From the NCBI GenBank assembly GCA_011037195.1, contig JAAEAF010006049.1:1-64000 (forward strand): 64,000 nucleotides of DNA, given 5' to 3'. Shown one piece after another: positions 23,870 to 33,844 of this stretch. Made by a program: the position numbers and the translations under genes. The DNA is from Triatoma infestans. Taxonomy: Eukaryota; Arthropoda; Insecta; Hemiptera; Reduviidae. The stretch's first letter is position 1; every line of letters starts with the position of its first letter. The notes below the pieces were generated by a model. The model was given only the letters and a program-made list of their open reading frames with translations. It was not told the DNA's origin and did no database searches.

Positions 23870-24530
23870 ACAAATATATTCCTGATCAATTTTAAATTTC
23901 AAATTATTCAAATATTACTAATTGAAAACAGAAATATTTATTCAATTTGTTTAATTTATTTACTAGAATTAAAAAAATATAATAATAAAATAAATAGAAA
24001 TAAAGTTAGTCAGTCACACATTTATTTAATTAAAAGTACAGAGTTAAATTTGTTGTGTACTTCAGTTTTTATTCTTTTTAATTACTTTTATTAAAATTGT
24101 TTTAATCTAACAGATAGAGGTGAGGGGATTTAAATTAAAAAAAAAAAACAGATAGCGAAGAAAATTGCCGACAATTCTAAAATACAATTCTTGGCATAGA
24201 AATATTTAATTAAAAAGCGAAAATCTAGTAAAAGAATCTGATGTGAAACTTTCACACAATTTTCTTTGCAATTTTTTACAATTCTATTTCACAAATTTGT
24301 CTTCAAAGTAGACATTTTTACTAAATGTAAAAAAAAAAGTTCAATAAAGAGAAAGCTAAACCTTTAAGCGCCCTCAGGAACTTTTTTAAATTATTTTTAT
24401 ACTCCAGAAAACTGTTACAAATACAAGTCAGTTTCTGAGGAAAACTGCGACACCGAAAGATTATTATACACAGTAAAGGAAGCTAGATGGATTTGTCCAA
24501 AACCTAAACCAGAATTAGACGTGACACAGG
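23870..24530. other. No gene seen; AT-rich with decayed D traces
   Basis: AT-rich sequence; GTGAAACTTTCACACAATTTTC near 24244 resembles the D start. No coding signal. Confidence 0.4.
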
Positions 24531-24539
24531 ATCGCATGA

Positions 24540-25605
24540 ATTTATATTAAATGATTTAATATCCTGGTCCTTCGATAGGGTATGGCACCCAGGGCTGTTA
24601 TATAAACTAAAGCAATTCCTTCCTACCCCATATTACCAAATTCTTCAATCCTTCTGACGGATCGCTACTTCAGAGTTAGGTGTGGCATTGAGTTCGCTGA
24701 CATCAAACCCATTCACGCCGGCGTACCACAAGTAAGCTTCATTGGCCCAGACTTGTACACAGTATTCACTGCTGATATTCCCACACATCCACAAACCCTG
24801 ATCACAATCTATGCAGATGATACTGCAACATTATATGTCTGCAAATCCTAATCCTGCTCAAACTTCCTCATGTATCCAAGAACATCTTGACCTCATCTCC
24901 TCTTGGTGCAAGAAATGGAAAATAAAACAAATGCCAACAGATTACATTCACTTTACGTAGACAAACTTGCCCTTCCGTACATGTCAACAATAAAGAAATA
25001 CCGACTTCCACATAAGTACGCTTCCTAGGACTGTCTTAGACAGTCGACTTACTTGGAACCCTCATACGAGACTGAAAAGACAAGAATTAAATAGACGTTT
25101 TGGACAAGTAAGAAGATTGATTGGACGGAGATCAACAATGAACGTACAAAACAAACTGACTCTATACAAAACATTGCTGAGACCTGTCTGGACTTACGAA
25201 GCTGAACTGTGGGGCTCCGCAAAACAATCCAACATCCAGAGAATCCAATCCTTTCAATCTAAAGTCCTTTGCCATATTGTCAACGCTCCCTATTATGTAT
25301 CAAATTTAATTCTCCACAGAGACCTCAATATCCCTTTCGTTAACGAGTTAAGCCATACACGCTTCCTTAATTTCCACAATAACCCTATCATCATCATCAA
25401 CCCATCCTGACAATCCTCCACGTCGCTTGAAGCGACGTTGGCCACGCACCTCCTAAACACCTAGCTCCCTTTTAATACCCTGAGAGTTCCAGCATTGGTT
25501 GGCTCCTCTCAACATGCCTCTCTGATTGTGGCGCTGAGCATCACAGTCTATGATGAATTTCACATTTACATGATGTATATATGTACAGGTTGTAAATAAA
25601 AAAAA
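24540..25605 (+). pseudogene. Jockey-type non-LTR retrotransposon, 3' relic
   Basis: Contains the reverse-transcriptase palm: FDRVWHPGLLYKLKQFLP near the start, AGVPQ then a later YADDT (24810-24824), which holds the catalytic aspartates. After stops and frameshifts comes SRLTWNPHTRLKRQ, then an open stretch with LYKTLLRPVWTYEAELWGSA, IQRIQSFQSKVLCHIVNAPY and LHRDLNIPFV, which is the usual Jockey-clade C-terminus. The element ends with a short 3' UTR and an A-rich tail at 25596-25612. The endonuclease and ORF1 are missing and the frame is broken many times, so it is dead. Confidence 0.9.
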
Positions 25606-26395
25606 ATTGAAAAAATCCTGGTAGTGGTAGCACAGGACTTGGAGGATGCCTATTATATGGTAAGGAAGCTGTTTGAAGAATACTCAAGCTGGGTACTAAA
25701 TTGAATTTTAAAAAGACGGAGTACATGACAGTATATCAGAAAGAAGCACTCGTCATCGATGGTAATTCCACAAAGAAGGTGGACAACATCCAGTACCTGG
25801 GCTTAATCATCGAGAAGAATGGAAGTTCCGAGAAAGAAATAAAAAGAAGAACAGGGTATGGCCAGAAAAGTGAACGGAATGCTAAACTCAGTTCTATGGA
25901 GCCGAAACATATTAAGTTGCACAAAAAGGAATATTTATTCGGGCCATAGTGAAATGGTACTGCTGTACGGAGCCCAGACGTGGACGTTGACCGCCGATTT
26001 GAGAAAAAAATTATTGTCCACAGAAATGGATTATTGGAGAAGAGCTGCCAGAGTATCGCGAAGAAAAAGAATACCTAACCGAGAAATTAGAGAAAAGATA
26101 GAAGGAAAGAACAGTGTACTTCGGAGAATAAAGAAGAAACGGTTAGAGAAGTAAGGTCATGTGAGAAGGATGGGAGAGGACAGACTACCGGAGGAGACTC
26201 CGTCTGTCTAAGGCGGAGGCTGGCCTTAGATTGGAACGTGGAAGGAAGAAAAAGAAGAGGAAGGCCGAGACGGACATGGATGGATAAAGTGGGACATGGA
26301 CGGGAAAGTTTGTATGGGAATAGTTTGAGTGAGGAAGAAATCCAAGATAGAAAACTATGGAGAGGAAAATTAAAAGAAGGTTTTTGATTGAGGAG
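25606..26395 (+). pseudogene. Second non-LTR reverse transcriptase relic
   Basis: Starts directly after the A-rich tail of the Jockey relic. Frames give VVAQDLEDAYYMVRKLFEEY, LNFKKTEYMTVYQ, VDNIQYLGLIIEKNGSSEKE, MARKVNGMLNSVLWS, MVLLYGAQTWTLTADLRKKL, MDYWRRAARVSRRKRIPN and, after a stop, GHVRRMGEDRLP and RGRPRRTWMDK. That order is the standard C-terminal half of an insect LINE of the type annotated as endonuclease-reverse transcriptase. Two or more frameshifts and several stops are present. The catalytic palm lies upstream and is missing. Confidence 0.88.
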
Positions 26396-26439
26396 AACCT
26401 CAGTATTGAGGACATCCTGAAGAAAAAAAATTTTAATAT

Positions 26440-26905
26440 CCATTTCGAGCTTTGACTATACATTTTGAACATACAATTGAGTTTTGACCGGGAATACTCG
26501 TTTTTGAAGTCCCTAAAGTAAGAAAAAATTGTTTTCAGCGCAAATTGTATTTGTGTGCGTGTGTGAGTAAACAAAATATCTCAAAAACGAAAAATCCAAG
26601 AAGCTCAAACTGTATACCGTTTACGTAATGTGACCACCGCATCTGTCATGAAAGTTTCGAGCAAAATCCATCTTATAGGAAGTGTGACTTTACTGTTTTA
26701 TTTATTTTTTCAGTATTTCTTGATTTCTCGAGGAAATTATTTTGGTATGTCTAGGGGACATTAGCGTCAAGCTTACCTCAAGTACCACTTCAGTGCAATG
26801 ATATGGTTCTGGCACCTATATAATATTAATATACATTAGAAGTATCGCTAGAATTTCGAATTTTAACAAAAACTGTCCGCTAAAAACTATTTCTTATTTA
26901 ATAAA
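26440..26905 (-). repeat. Dispersed repeat D copy
   Basis: Reverse copy: TTTGACCGGGAATACTCGTT, GTGTGTGAGTAAACAAAATATC, CAAGAAGCTCAAACTGTATACC, ATCTGTCATGAAAGTTTCGAG, AAAATCCATCTTATAGG with AAGTGTGACTTTACTG, then AGTACCACTTCAGTGCAATG. Truncated on the left against the LINE tail. Confidence 0.7.
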
Positions 26906-27429
26906 GAAATTCGCACAAATTCGTAATAAAATTAATACGAGAACAAAACAGTAGAAAACATATAAAATAAAATAATACACTGGTGAACATTTTTGAAAAT
27001 AGCAAGCGTTAAATAACCGAATGGTAATCCAATTATTATTTTGAGAATTTTAAAATACCTTTTTCTCCGTTTTACCCAAGGAAATCTCCAACAATTCAAC
27101 TTCATTCTGTGCGTCGCTCTTCGCTCTTCCCATCCAGCTTTTAAATCAGTATCAATACCTTCTTTCCAAATTTGGAATGTACAACGGCAAGTAACTAATA
27201 TGGAATCATAGATGAGACTAAAACGACAAAGATTATAAAAGAGGTAGTAAAATTCCAAGTGCGAGTATTAAGCAGAACGACAGAAACTACTAAGAAATGC
27301 TTAAGCGACTTGACAATGGCCAAGCAATGAACTTATAGACTTCCAGTGAGGAATTCAATCAAACTTTCAATTCATAGAAAATCCAGGATTTGCAATCCCT
27401 AACATATTATAATTTCCTAGATTGTATCA

Positions 27430-27720
27430 TTTTATTCCTTTCTTTTACTAACAGTAAGAGAAAGCTCCAACGATTTTCTTTATATTTCGTACGCGATCTA
27501 CACCCAAGTCATATCGATTAATTTGGTGGGGAGGGGTTCTGAGGGGAAACAATAGTGTTCGGCATTCTTCTATAGTATTACTTAGTGGTTTTGCCAGCTA
27601 ATATTAATATACATTTGAAACATTGTTATCATTCAAAAATTTGAAAAAATCGTGAAGTGCGATTAGGTTTTTGTATTGTTTTTTTGAAATTTTTCCTTTA
27701 AACTTGGAATGAGCTAACTG
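27430..27720 (-). repeat. Dispersed repeat D partial copy
   Basis: Contains AACAGTAAGAGAAAGCTCC, CAACGATTTTCTTTATATTTC, GGGGTTCTGAGGGGAAACAAT and TTAGTGGTTTTGCCAGCTAAT with ATTAATATACATTTGAAACA. Sequence at 26910-27430 between this and the previous copy has no recognisable feature. Confidence 0.6.
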
Positions 27721-27724
27721 CAAT

Positions 27725-28855
27725 AATTATATAAAACTTTTTAATTTTACTAGTATCATTTTCCAAAAATAATTGATTGCTAGCTAGTTCTATGGAATTT
27801 GTAGCGTTAAATTTCAATGTACATAGGATTGGTTCGATGTTATTGTCACATCTAGTCTTTCTGGACTATAATGTTATCATTCTGCTTACTTGTCGGGGTT
27901 TAAATATTTGTTCCCCCTCCCCCTCAGCACTATATTTATATTAGAACGGATGAAAACAATTTGAAGTTTAAAGAAAAGTGGTCATTTTATATATAATTGT
28001 ATCAGCAGTAGTTTTTTTCTACAAAAATCAATTGTAATTGTAAAATTAAAAGTATCACAATTTCTAGAACTTTCTTATTTTGTGCTCTGATCCCCCCCAA
28101 ATACAATATCTCGATTCTACAACTATTCTGGCCTGTCCAGCAACTGCTGCGACCAATGACGTCCTCCAAGACGGACAATCTTAATTTCTAAGCAGAAGTA
28201 TTACCACCAATGGGTGGTCTTCTTTCTTCACGACTAACAAGCCTACACAATATTTCCTAATATTTTCCGGTGGTAACTTAGTGAGCAGTTTGTAAAAGCA
28301 AATAAAATAAAAGAGAGAGAGAGAAAATAAAAAAGGTGGACATCTGATATTTTGCAGACAATCTCTTTCTAAATATTTATTGAAACTTTGTAATAAATTC
28401 TAAATCAAAGAAATAGTTAATAACCAATTAGTTTACAAAACAATACAGCAGTAAGTAACAGTGTTTCTTTTTCAAGGTCTAAAAGATCACAACAAACCTC
28501 GATGTGTGACCGGGCGGACCTTGAAACCAAGACGATCACCACCTGTTGTTCTTTAAGAGCACCTGTAGTTTGCATTTAGGTGGAAATTTTATAAATAAAA
28601 TGCATTTTTAGAAAAAATATTTCGAAGATTAAAGGAACTCTAAAAGATAAAAATCATTTAATTAGATATCTTCTTTAGTACAAATTAAGACTTAAATATT
28701 AAATAGCAATAGGTATATAAACAATTTTAAGTCCATATTTAGAAGAAATATGAAGCCGATATTTCTTAATGGGAAAGTAAAAAAAAAGCCTGGAGGTGAA
28801 ATATTACATGGCTTTCTCTTACTGATTAATACAAGTAAGGACAAAATGACAGATT
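27725..28855. other. No gene seen
   Basis: Mixed AT-rich sequence with no supported coding exon or repeat end. A less AT-rich patch at 28120-28240 and 28490-28560 has no open frame of note. Confidence 0.4.
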
Positions 28856-28859
28856 TTCT

Positions 28860-29400
28860 TTAAACTTCAACTTTACTCGTATTTCCTAATATAGAGGCGG
28901 TACGGGGGGCAAGTAACTTGTCCAGGAAGGTACTAGAAGTGTTTACCTTATAAGCCAGAGAGAAAATACAATTTTTGACAAAGTATTAGGTATTTATTAT
29001 GTATGTAGATAGCATACAAATTTTAAAAAAAAATCGATGGAGTCGTTTTAGAGAATATCGTGAAAATACTGAAAAAATTCCATTCACTAAATCGCATCTG
29101 GTCGATGGAATTTGAGCAAGTACTTGTCACAAAAGGCGGTACTAACTTATTGAAATAGAAAATTTTCCTAGAAAAATGTTGCAAACAAAATTGATAGGCC
29201 TATTTGTTACAATAAGATGTTTGAAGAAAATCTTAAGACACACAGTTTACGTGTAAAATAGCGAAAAAAATGGAAAACCATTCAGTAAAATCGTACTTTC
29301 GATTGATGGATATGGATCCAAAAACTTGGTGTCGGATCATACGGAGCTCCTAAACGGAATTTCAAGTTTGAGCTTACACTGCGTTTTTTGAGATATTGTC
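28860..29400 (+). repeat. Dispersed repeat D copy
   Basis: Shows AAGTATTAGGTATTTATTATG, TAGATAGCATACAAATTTTAAA, GGAGTCGTTTTAGAGAATATCG, AAATCGCATCTGGTCGATGG, then a second module with AAATTGATAGGCC, AAAATCGTACTTTCGATTGATGG and CGGAATTTCAAGTTTGAGC. Confidence 0.65.
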
Positions 29401-30200
29401 CTTTCAATTCAATCTCGGCCTCCATCAATTGCCCTTAACTCTAGCATGGCAAGAGGAAAATGGCATGCTACAGGATAGTTGCTCAGTTCCTACATAGTAT
29501 GTTATTCAACCACCTTAGCCTTTACCGTGCTCTATTAATTCTAAGTGGGAGTTGTTACGAAATTAGAGCTATGTTACGTTTCGGACTCTATCCCTTCTGG
29601 CTCTTTTCTCTATTTTTCGGTGAAACATCATCTATGTTGCCTGGATCCTTGATTTATATTTATCCGTCAATATCCAGGAATCTAACAAGGATGTGGAAGA
29701 GAATATGCAAGAAAGTATTGGCAAGAGAGTTCACTTTTTTAAATAGTTAATTTCGACCTCTTTCCCACATCACGCCGGTTTAGAAATACTTCATCATTTA
29801 ATGGCTTTAACCATCAAGATAATGGATCGCTCCTCCTATAAGTTGCATTATTTTGCGATCGATATAACCACTATGAGTAGATGCGCTCCCGCGAATTTGT
29901 AACATTCATTATTCTTCGAGATTAGTTAAGTAATATACGAGCACATTCTGTGTACAATAATGACACCTAGATGGGCCGCAATAGATCTATCTGGTAGACA
30001 TGGTTCTGCAATCACTTCCTCAACAAATTTCCAATAACAAGCTGAAGATTCCTGACATTATATCACTCTACGAATCGTCTGCAAGCAAGTCGTCGGCAAA
30101 AGTTAATAATGAGGGAGAGTCAGCGATCTCAGATCTAGATATTTTGAGTATTAATTATGAAATTAATATTTATCTTGAAAAAATTGTATCTTAAAATTTG
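29401..30200. other. Unrecognised coding-like patch
   Basis: Base composition is less AT-rich than the flanks and there are two modest open frames: 29460-29750 (96 codons) and 30000-30194 (64 codons). The first is leucine- and serine-rich with two hydrophobic stretches (SLYRALLILSG and YPFWLFSLFF). The second is acidic and serine-rich (NEGESAISDLDILS). I recognise no domain in either. This may be a decayed element ORF or part of a host gene. No splice-site pair or poly(A) site settles it. Confidence 0.25.
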
Positions 30201-31230
30201 CAATAGTGTTGATAATTGCTTTATATAAAAAAAAATTAATAACGGCAGGAAATAGAGTATTTAAAATTTATTAAATAATACATATTAATTAAATGATTAT
30301 AGCTATAATAAAAAGAATATAATAATGATGATAGAATGAAAACTTATTAATATTTGTGCAAGAGAGAGAGACAAATACGGAACCCTCAAATTGACTTGTT
30401 TATTAATTATGTGATTTCATGGTAAAGTCTCTCCAGTGTATGGCACTGGAGGAAGGAAACTACTAGAATGGTGGTAGAGGGGATGGATGCCTTTTATTTA
30501 GTAAAACAATGACAGCTAATTAAATCCAGCTTTCAAATCCTTCCAAAATGAAATTGAGATTACAGACAAACATTCTTGAAATCTCTCATTCCAATTTAAT
30601 AATTTACAGAGATCTACACTCTGTGTTTCATCACTCCCTCTCTCCGACTTACTAATTATAATATATATGATTTGTTATATAATAACTAACTATTAATATT
30701 TCAATTAATATATAAAGTAATTGTCAAATGAAACATTGAAAACATGAAATTAATTATATTAATTGTAAAAATATTTAATACTACTTTGTACGAACGGATT
30801 TCCAATGAAGACCAATTAAAAAAAAAGTGACGCGCAACAGTCCATGGAATGCCCAGAGCTAGACAGATGACGATTTTTTTTTTTATCAACACAATTTATG
30901 GTTCCCCAACACCACGTCTGGCCGAAGCTTTTTGGCCTTCCTTTTCGTATAGATTACTTTCATAACACAGGGGACCTTTTCTCAATTGCTCCCACATCTT
31001 GCGGATAATGGAACGGCCACCAGATACGGTAGTTAGCGGTGAATAAAGCAGGCTAGGCATGAAGAATAAGCAAAAGAGAAGGCGCGTTGGAGGAGAGATG
31101 AGCTGTTCAGGGACCTAATAACATGCCTCAGAAACCCAATGCGCGACAATGCCGAATCTGTGCCGCTACCTAAACTTATGCACTTGTCGAGGGTGATGAT
31201 CCTCTTCAGCTTTCGTCGGCATTTATCTAG
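30201..31230. other. No gene supported
   Basis: AT-rich to 30900. A richer patch at 30960-31215 has one plus frame reading AKEKARWRRDELFRDLITCL and NPMRDNAESVPLPKLMHL, interrupted upstream by a stop. It looks like a coding relic but I cannot assign it. Confidence 0.3.
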
Positions 31231-31280
31231 GAAAAGGAAAAATCATCAGTGACATTTTCCGTGGTAGCCTGCTTCTTTTG

Positions 31281-31322
31281 GTCATCGACCGGTTTTGGGC
31301 GTTTGCCCATCTTCAGGATGCT
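31281..31322 (-). ncRNA. Hammerhead ribozyme motif A2 (core mutated)
   Basis: Minus strand reads CTGAAGA, stem II GGGC-AAAC-GCCC (perfect), AAAA in place of GAAA, then ACCGGT and C (complement of base 31287). The G-to-A change hits the conserved G12, so cleavage is expected to be lost or much reduced. Stem I CATC/GATG is intact. Confidence 0.7.
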
Positions 31323-31381
31323 TTTGTCAGACAGTGTGATCACAGAGCACTGTGCAAGAATTTACCACACTGTCTGACAAA

Positions 31382-31424
31382 CGCATCCTGAAGATCGGCA
31401 ATCGCCCGAAACCGGTCGATGACC
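31382..31424 (+). ncRNA. Hammerhead ribozyme motif A3
   Basis: CTGAAGA (from 31388), stem II CGGC-AATC-GCCC (outermost pair mismatched), GAAA, ACCGGT, cleavage nucleotide C31417, then GATGACC. Conserved core complete. It points away from motif A2 across the palindrome centre. Confidence 0.75.
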
Positions 31425-31659
31425 ACAAAAAGAAGCAGGCTATCACGGAAAATATCTCTGATGCTTTCCAGCTCTGCGGAACCAACCACCAGAATAACAG
31501 GAAGGAAAAATCCTTACAGAAAAAACTTGGGTCTTCCAAATTCGGGAGCGGGCGTGAAGCTAGTAAACCTACCCCGAAAACCGAAAAAACATCTACTACG
31601 AAACTTTAAAAAAAAAAATTACTATTTTGAAACGATTAGCAACCGGCAAAAGAATTTCA

Positions 31660-31850
31660 CACTTGGATTGTCTGTTGGAAAGCAAATATGGTATCCAAGG
31701 CCTGGCAGACCAAGTATGAGATGGAGAGACGGAAAGTCAGATGATAACAGGATATTGCTAGGAGTCCGCAACTGGAAAGCAGCAGTAGATAAAAGAGATT
31801 ACTGGTGGTCATCACTAGGAGCGCAAATATGTTATAGCGCAATTACGCAA
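31660..31850 (+). pseudogene. LINE 3' tail fragment
   Basis: One open frame reads PRPGRPSMRWRDGKSDDNRI, then LLGVRNWKAAVDKRDYWWSS, followed by GAQICYSA. The RPGRPxxRWxDG ... WxxxAxDRxxW pattern is the extreme C-terminus of insect non-LTR reverse transcriptases. Upstream domains are absent. The frame is joined to unrelated sequence from the hammerhead element on the left. Confidence 0.75.
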
Positions 31851-32689
31851 GCAAGTAAATTTATGGATTACTTTATCGACATCACGGGTTTCAGATTTAT
31901 CCTCTCCCCTTCCCCGTTAAAGACACACTCTGGGTTAGGATCTAAACATTGTAATGTTGCAATTTTAAAGAAAATGTCTTGATTAAATTAAGAAAAAGAG
32001 AATTAATAGAGTATTACAGAAAAAGAGTATTAATTAGAAAAAGAGAATTGAACTAATCATTTCTACACAGATATCAGTGCAATGTCATTTAGATCTGGTT
32101 TTCCCTACTGAACTGTGTTGTCCAGCGCTACTATGGTTACTGGAATGTTCTATACAATCTTGTCAATTGTACGTAATTATAGCTCCCTGAACTTTTTGTT
32201 TGCATGTGATAGATACGTATCAATAAAATGTAAGTGGAAGTAGGATATTTAATATGCGGGTAAGTAAAACCAAGTACAATAGCAAACTACCAAGCAACTC
32301 TTGGTAGGACCTTCTTCCATTGTTTGATTGTTAGAAGTGTGGAACGGCCAGGTAATTATTGCTCGAATTATTGTTGATCAGCAGTACTTTGTTAGACTGA
32401 GATATCAAATTCAAACTGATTCTACGATGATCCTTTTGGATATATGTGGTGGCACTCAATGCTTTCACACACTGAGTTTTGGACGGGATAAAGGGAGGCG
32501 AAAATTTTTTCGTTAAAGACGAGACTTATATTCGGTAGGAGATAGTCTTTTCGGCATAGATTAAGATTTGATTATGATATTTAAAAAAAAAATTCTGAGC
32601 CACTCATACGACCTTCACTTACTGTATTTATTACAATTAATCATACCTAAGCGGCCTTATGTGGCGCGCTCTGTATCAACAAAGTCTGT

Positions 32690-33066
32690 ACAAATTTAAA
32701 TTTAAAGTAACTGAAAGGCAGTAACCCCCCTATACCCCACCAAAATCAATTTTTTCAGAAATCCAAATAAAAGTGGGTACATTTCTACCTATGGAGCAAG
32801 CAACCAAGTTTTAAAAAAATCGTTGTAACCGTTTTCGAGAAACTTCCAAAAAACTTCAAAACCTATTCTGTAAAAAATTGCACTTCCGGTTAACCGATTT
32901 TCTTCAAATTTTGAATTCTATTAATTCTTCTAATGCGTATTAATATTAGGTAGGTGGTAAAACCATATCATATACTGAAAATGGTACTTTAGAGGACAAC
33001 ATAACCCCTGGGAACTCATCCAAAAAATCAATTATTCCAGGAAAATTTACAAATAAAAATGTTAGG
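32690..33066 (+). repeat. Dispersed repeat D, left part (interrupted)
   Basis: Contains AAATCCAAATAAAAGTGGGTA, ACCGTTTTCGAGAAACTTCC, GCACTTCCGGTTAACCGATTTT, GGTGGTAAAACCATATC and GGTACTTTAGAGGACAACATA. It breaks at AAAAATGTTAGG where a family B element is inserted and resumes at 33359. Confidence 0.75.
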
Positions 33067-33093
33067 TCTGGTATTCTATCCGTCGTAGCATTT

Positions 33094-33137
33094 TATTCCT
33101 GACCGGTTTCGGATTATCAACCATCGTCAGAGCAAAT
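33094..33137 (-). ncRNA. Hammerhead ribozyme motif B2
   Basis: Minus strand: CTGACGA, stem II GGTT-GATA-ATCC (one U-U mismatch), GAAA, ACCGGT, C (complement of 33101), then AGGAA. Core complete. Outward-facing partner of motif B3. Confidence 0.78.
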
Positions 33138-33245
33138 TCACAAAGTTCGTGTAGAGAGTTCGTTCACTTCAACGTAATGAAACCAACAAGTGTGAGTGTA
33201 ACAGAAACATTACGTTGAAGCGAACTCTCTACACGAACTTGGTGA

Positions 33246-33289
33246 ATTTGCTCTGACGATGGATGAAAATCCGAAACCGGTCAGGAACA
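33246..33289 (+). ncRNA. Hammerhead ribozyme motif B3 (consensus-like)
   Basis: CTGACGA (from 33253), perfect stem II GGAT capped by a GAAA loop and closed by ATCC, then GAAA, ACCGGT and cleavage nucleotide C33282, followed by AGGAAC. No deviation from the hammerhead core and the best stem II in family B. Confidence 0.85.
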
Positions 33290-33358
33290 AAATGAGTATC
33301 ATGCTACGACGAATGAAATACCAGATGTATCCAGCATTGCGGACCCATCTACATATTC

Positions 33359-33665
33359 AAAAGTGTTGGGTATTTATATGTGTAGATACTATACGAAATT
33401 TAAAGAAAACTGTTGGAACCGTTTTCGGGAAAATCATGAAAACTGCAGAAGATAACCATGCAGTAAAGTCGCATTTCTGGTTGATGTATTTTGGCCGAAA
33501 TCTTCGTGTCTGATGCGGTGGTAGTGCGCCCTTTTTCATTTTTTTTTGACACACATAACTTTATTTCTGGTCAAAAAAAAGAAAAGAAAACACCAAGTTT
33601 GAGTTCCCTGGGATTTTTTGTTTTTGAGCTATTTTGTTCACAAACATTCACACAAATTATATAAT
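33359..33665 (+). repeat. Dispersed repeat D, right part (resumed)
   Basis: Resumes with GGGTATTTATATGTGTAGATAC, ACGAAATTTAAAGAAAACTG, CCGTTTTCGGGAAAATCATG, AAAGTCGCATTTCTGGTTGA and AATCTTCGTGTCTGATGCGG, in frame with the consensus interrupted at 33066. A local T/A-rich expansion follows at 33533-33590. Confidence 0.75.
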
Positions 33666-33844
33666 AAAACATAAAAAGAAATGTGTAGATACTTTATCAC
33701 ATATGCCAAGCCAATCTCCATTGCCAAAGATATGTTTTCAATGTTTACGAAATTTTCGTTCTAATACTCCAAACGTGATGAAAGGTTCCTTCCTTCCTCG
33801 CGACATATCCTCACATTTTTCACACATACAAATTTTTAAGACTT

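Larger units (their letters stand above)
31245..31501. mobile_element. Hammerhead palindromic element, family A, two arms
   Basis: The left arm starts GACATTTTCCGTGG and runs through TAGCCTGCTTC, GTCATCGACCGG and CTTCAGGATGC to GTCAGACAGTGTGATCAC. After a short spacer the same sequence returns inverted (CACACTGTCTGACAAACGCA, CATCCTGAAG, CCGGTCGATGACCACAAAA, GAAGCAGGCTATCACGG, AAAATATCTCTGATG) and continues with a further 40 nt (CTTTCCAGCTCTGCGGAACC, AACCACCAG) not matched on the left. Flanks AAGGAAAAATC (31234-31244 and 31502-31512) are identical and look like a target-site duplication. Confidence 0.85.
33067..33358. mobile_element. Hammerhead palindromic element, family B, two arms
   Basis: The left arm (TCTGGTATTCTATCCGTCGT ... 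CCTGACCGG ... CATCGTCAGAGCAAATTCAC ... GTGTAGAGAGTTCG) is inverted in the right arm (CGAACTCTCTACACGAACTT ... GCTCTGACGATGGATG ... CCGGTCAGGA ... GCTACGACG ... AATACCAGA). The right arm continues about 33 nt further (TGTATCCAGCATTGCGGACC). It sits inside a D copy. The flanks AAAAATGTTAGG and AAAAGTGTTGGG match at 10 of 12 positions and both correspond to the AAAAGTGATAGG of D, so this is a target-site duplication. Confidence 0.88.

Noticed and set aside
26185..26574. Minus-strand open frame of 129 codons
   Set aside because: It is antisense to the clear plus-strand LINE C-terminus and has a pyrimidine-rich shadow composition.
31419..31982. 187-codon open frame as a gene
   Set aside because: It runs across the end of a hammerhead element into a LINE tail. 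Only the part at 31660-31850 is protein-like.
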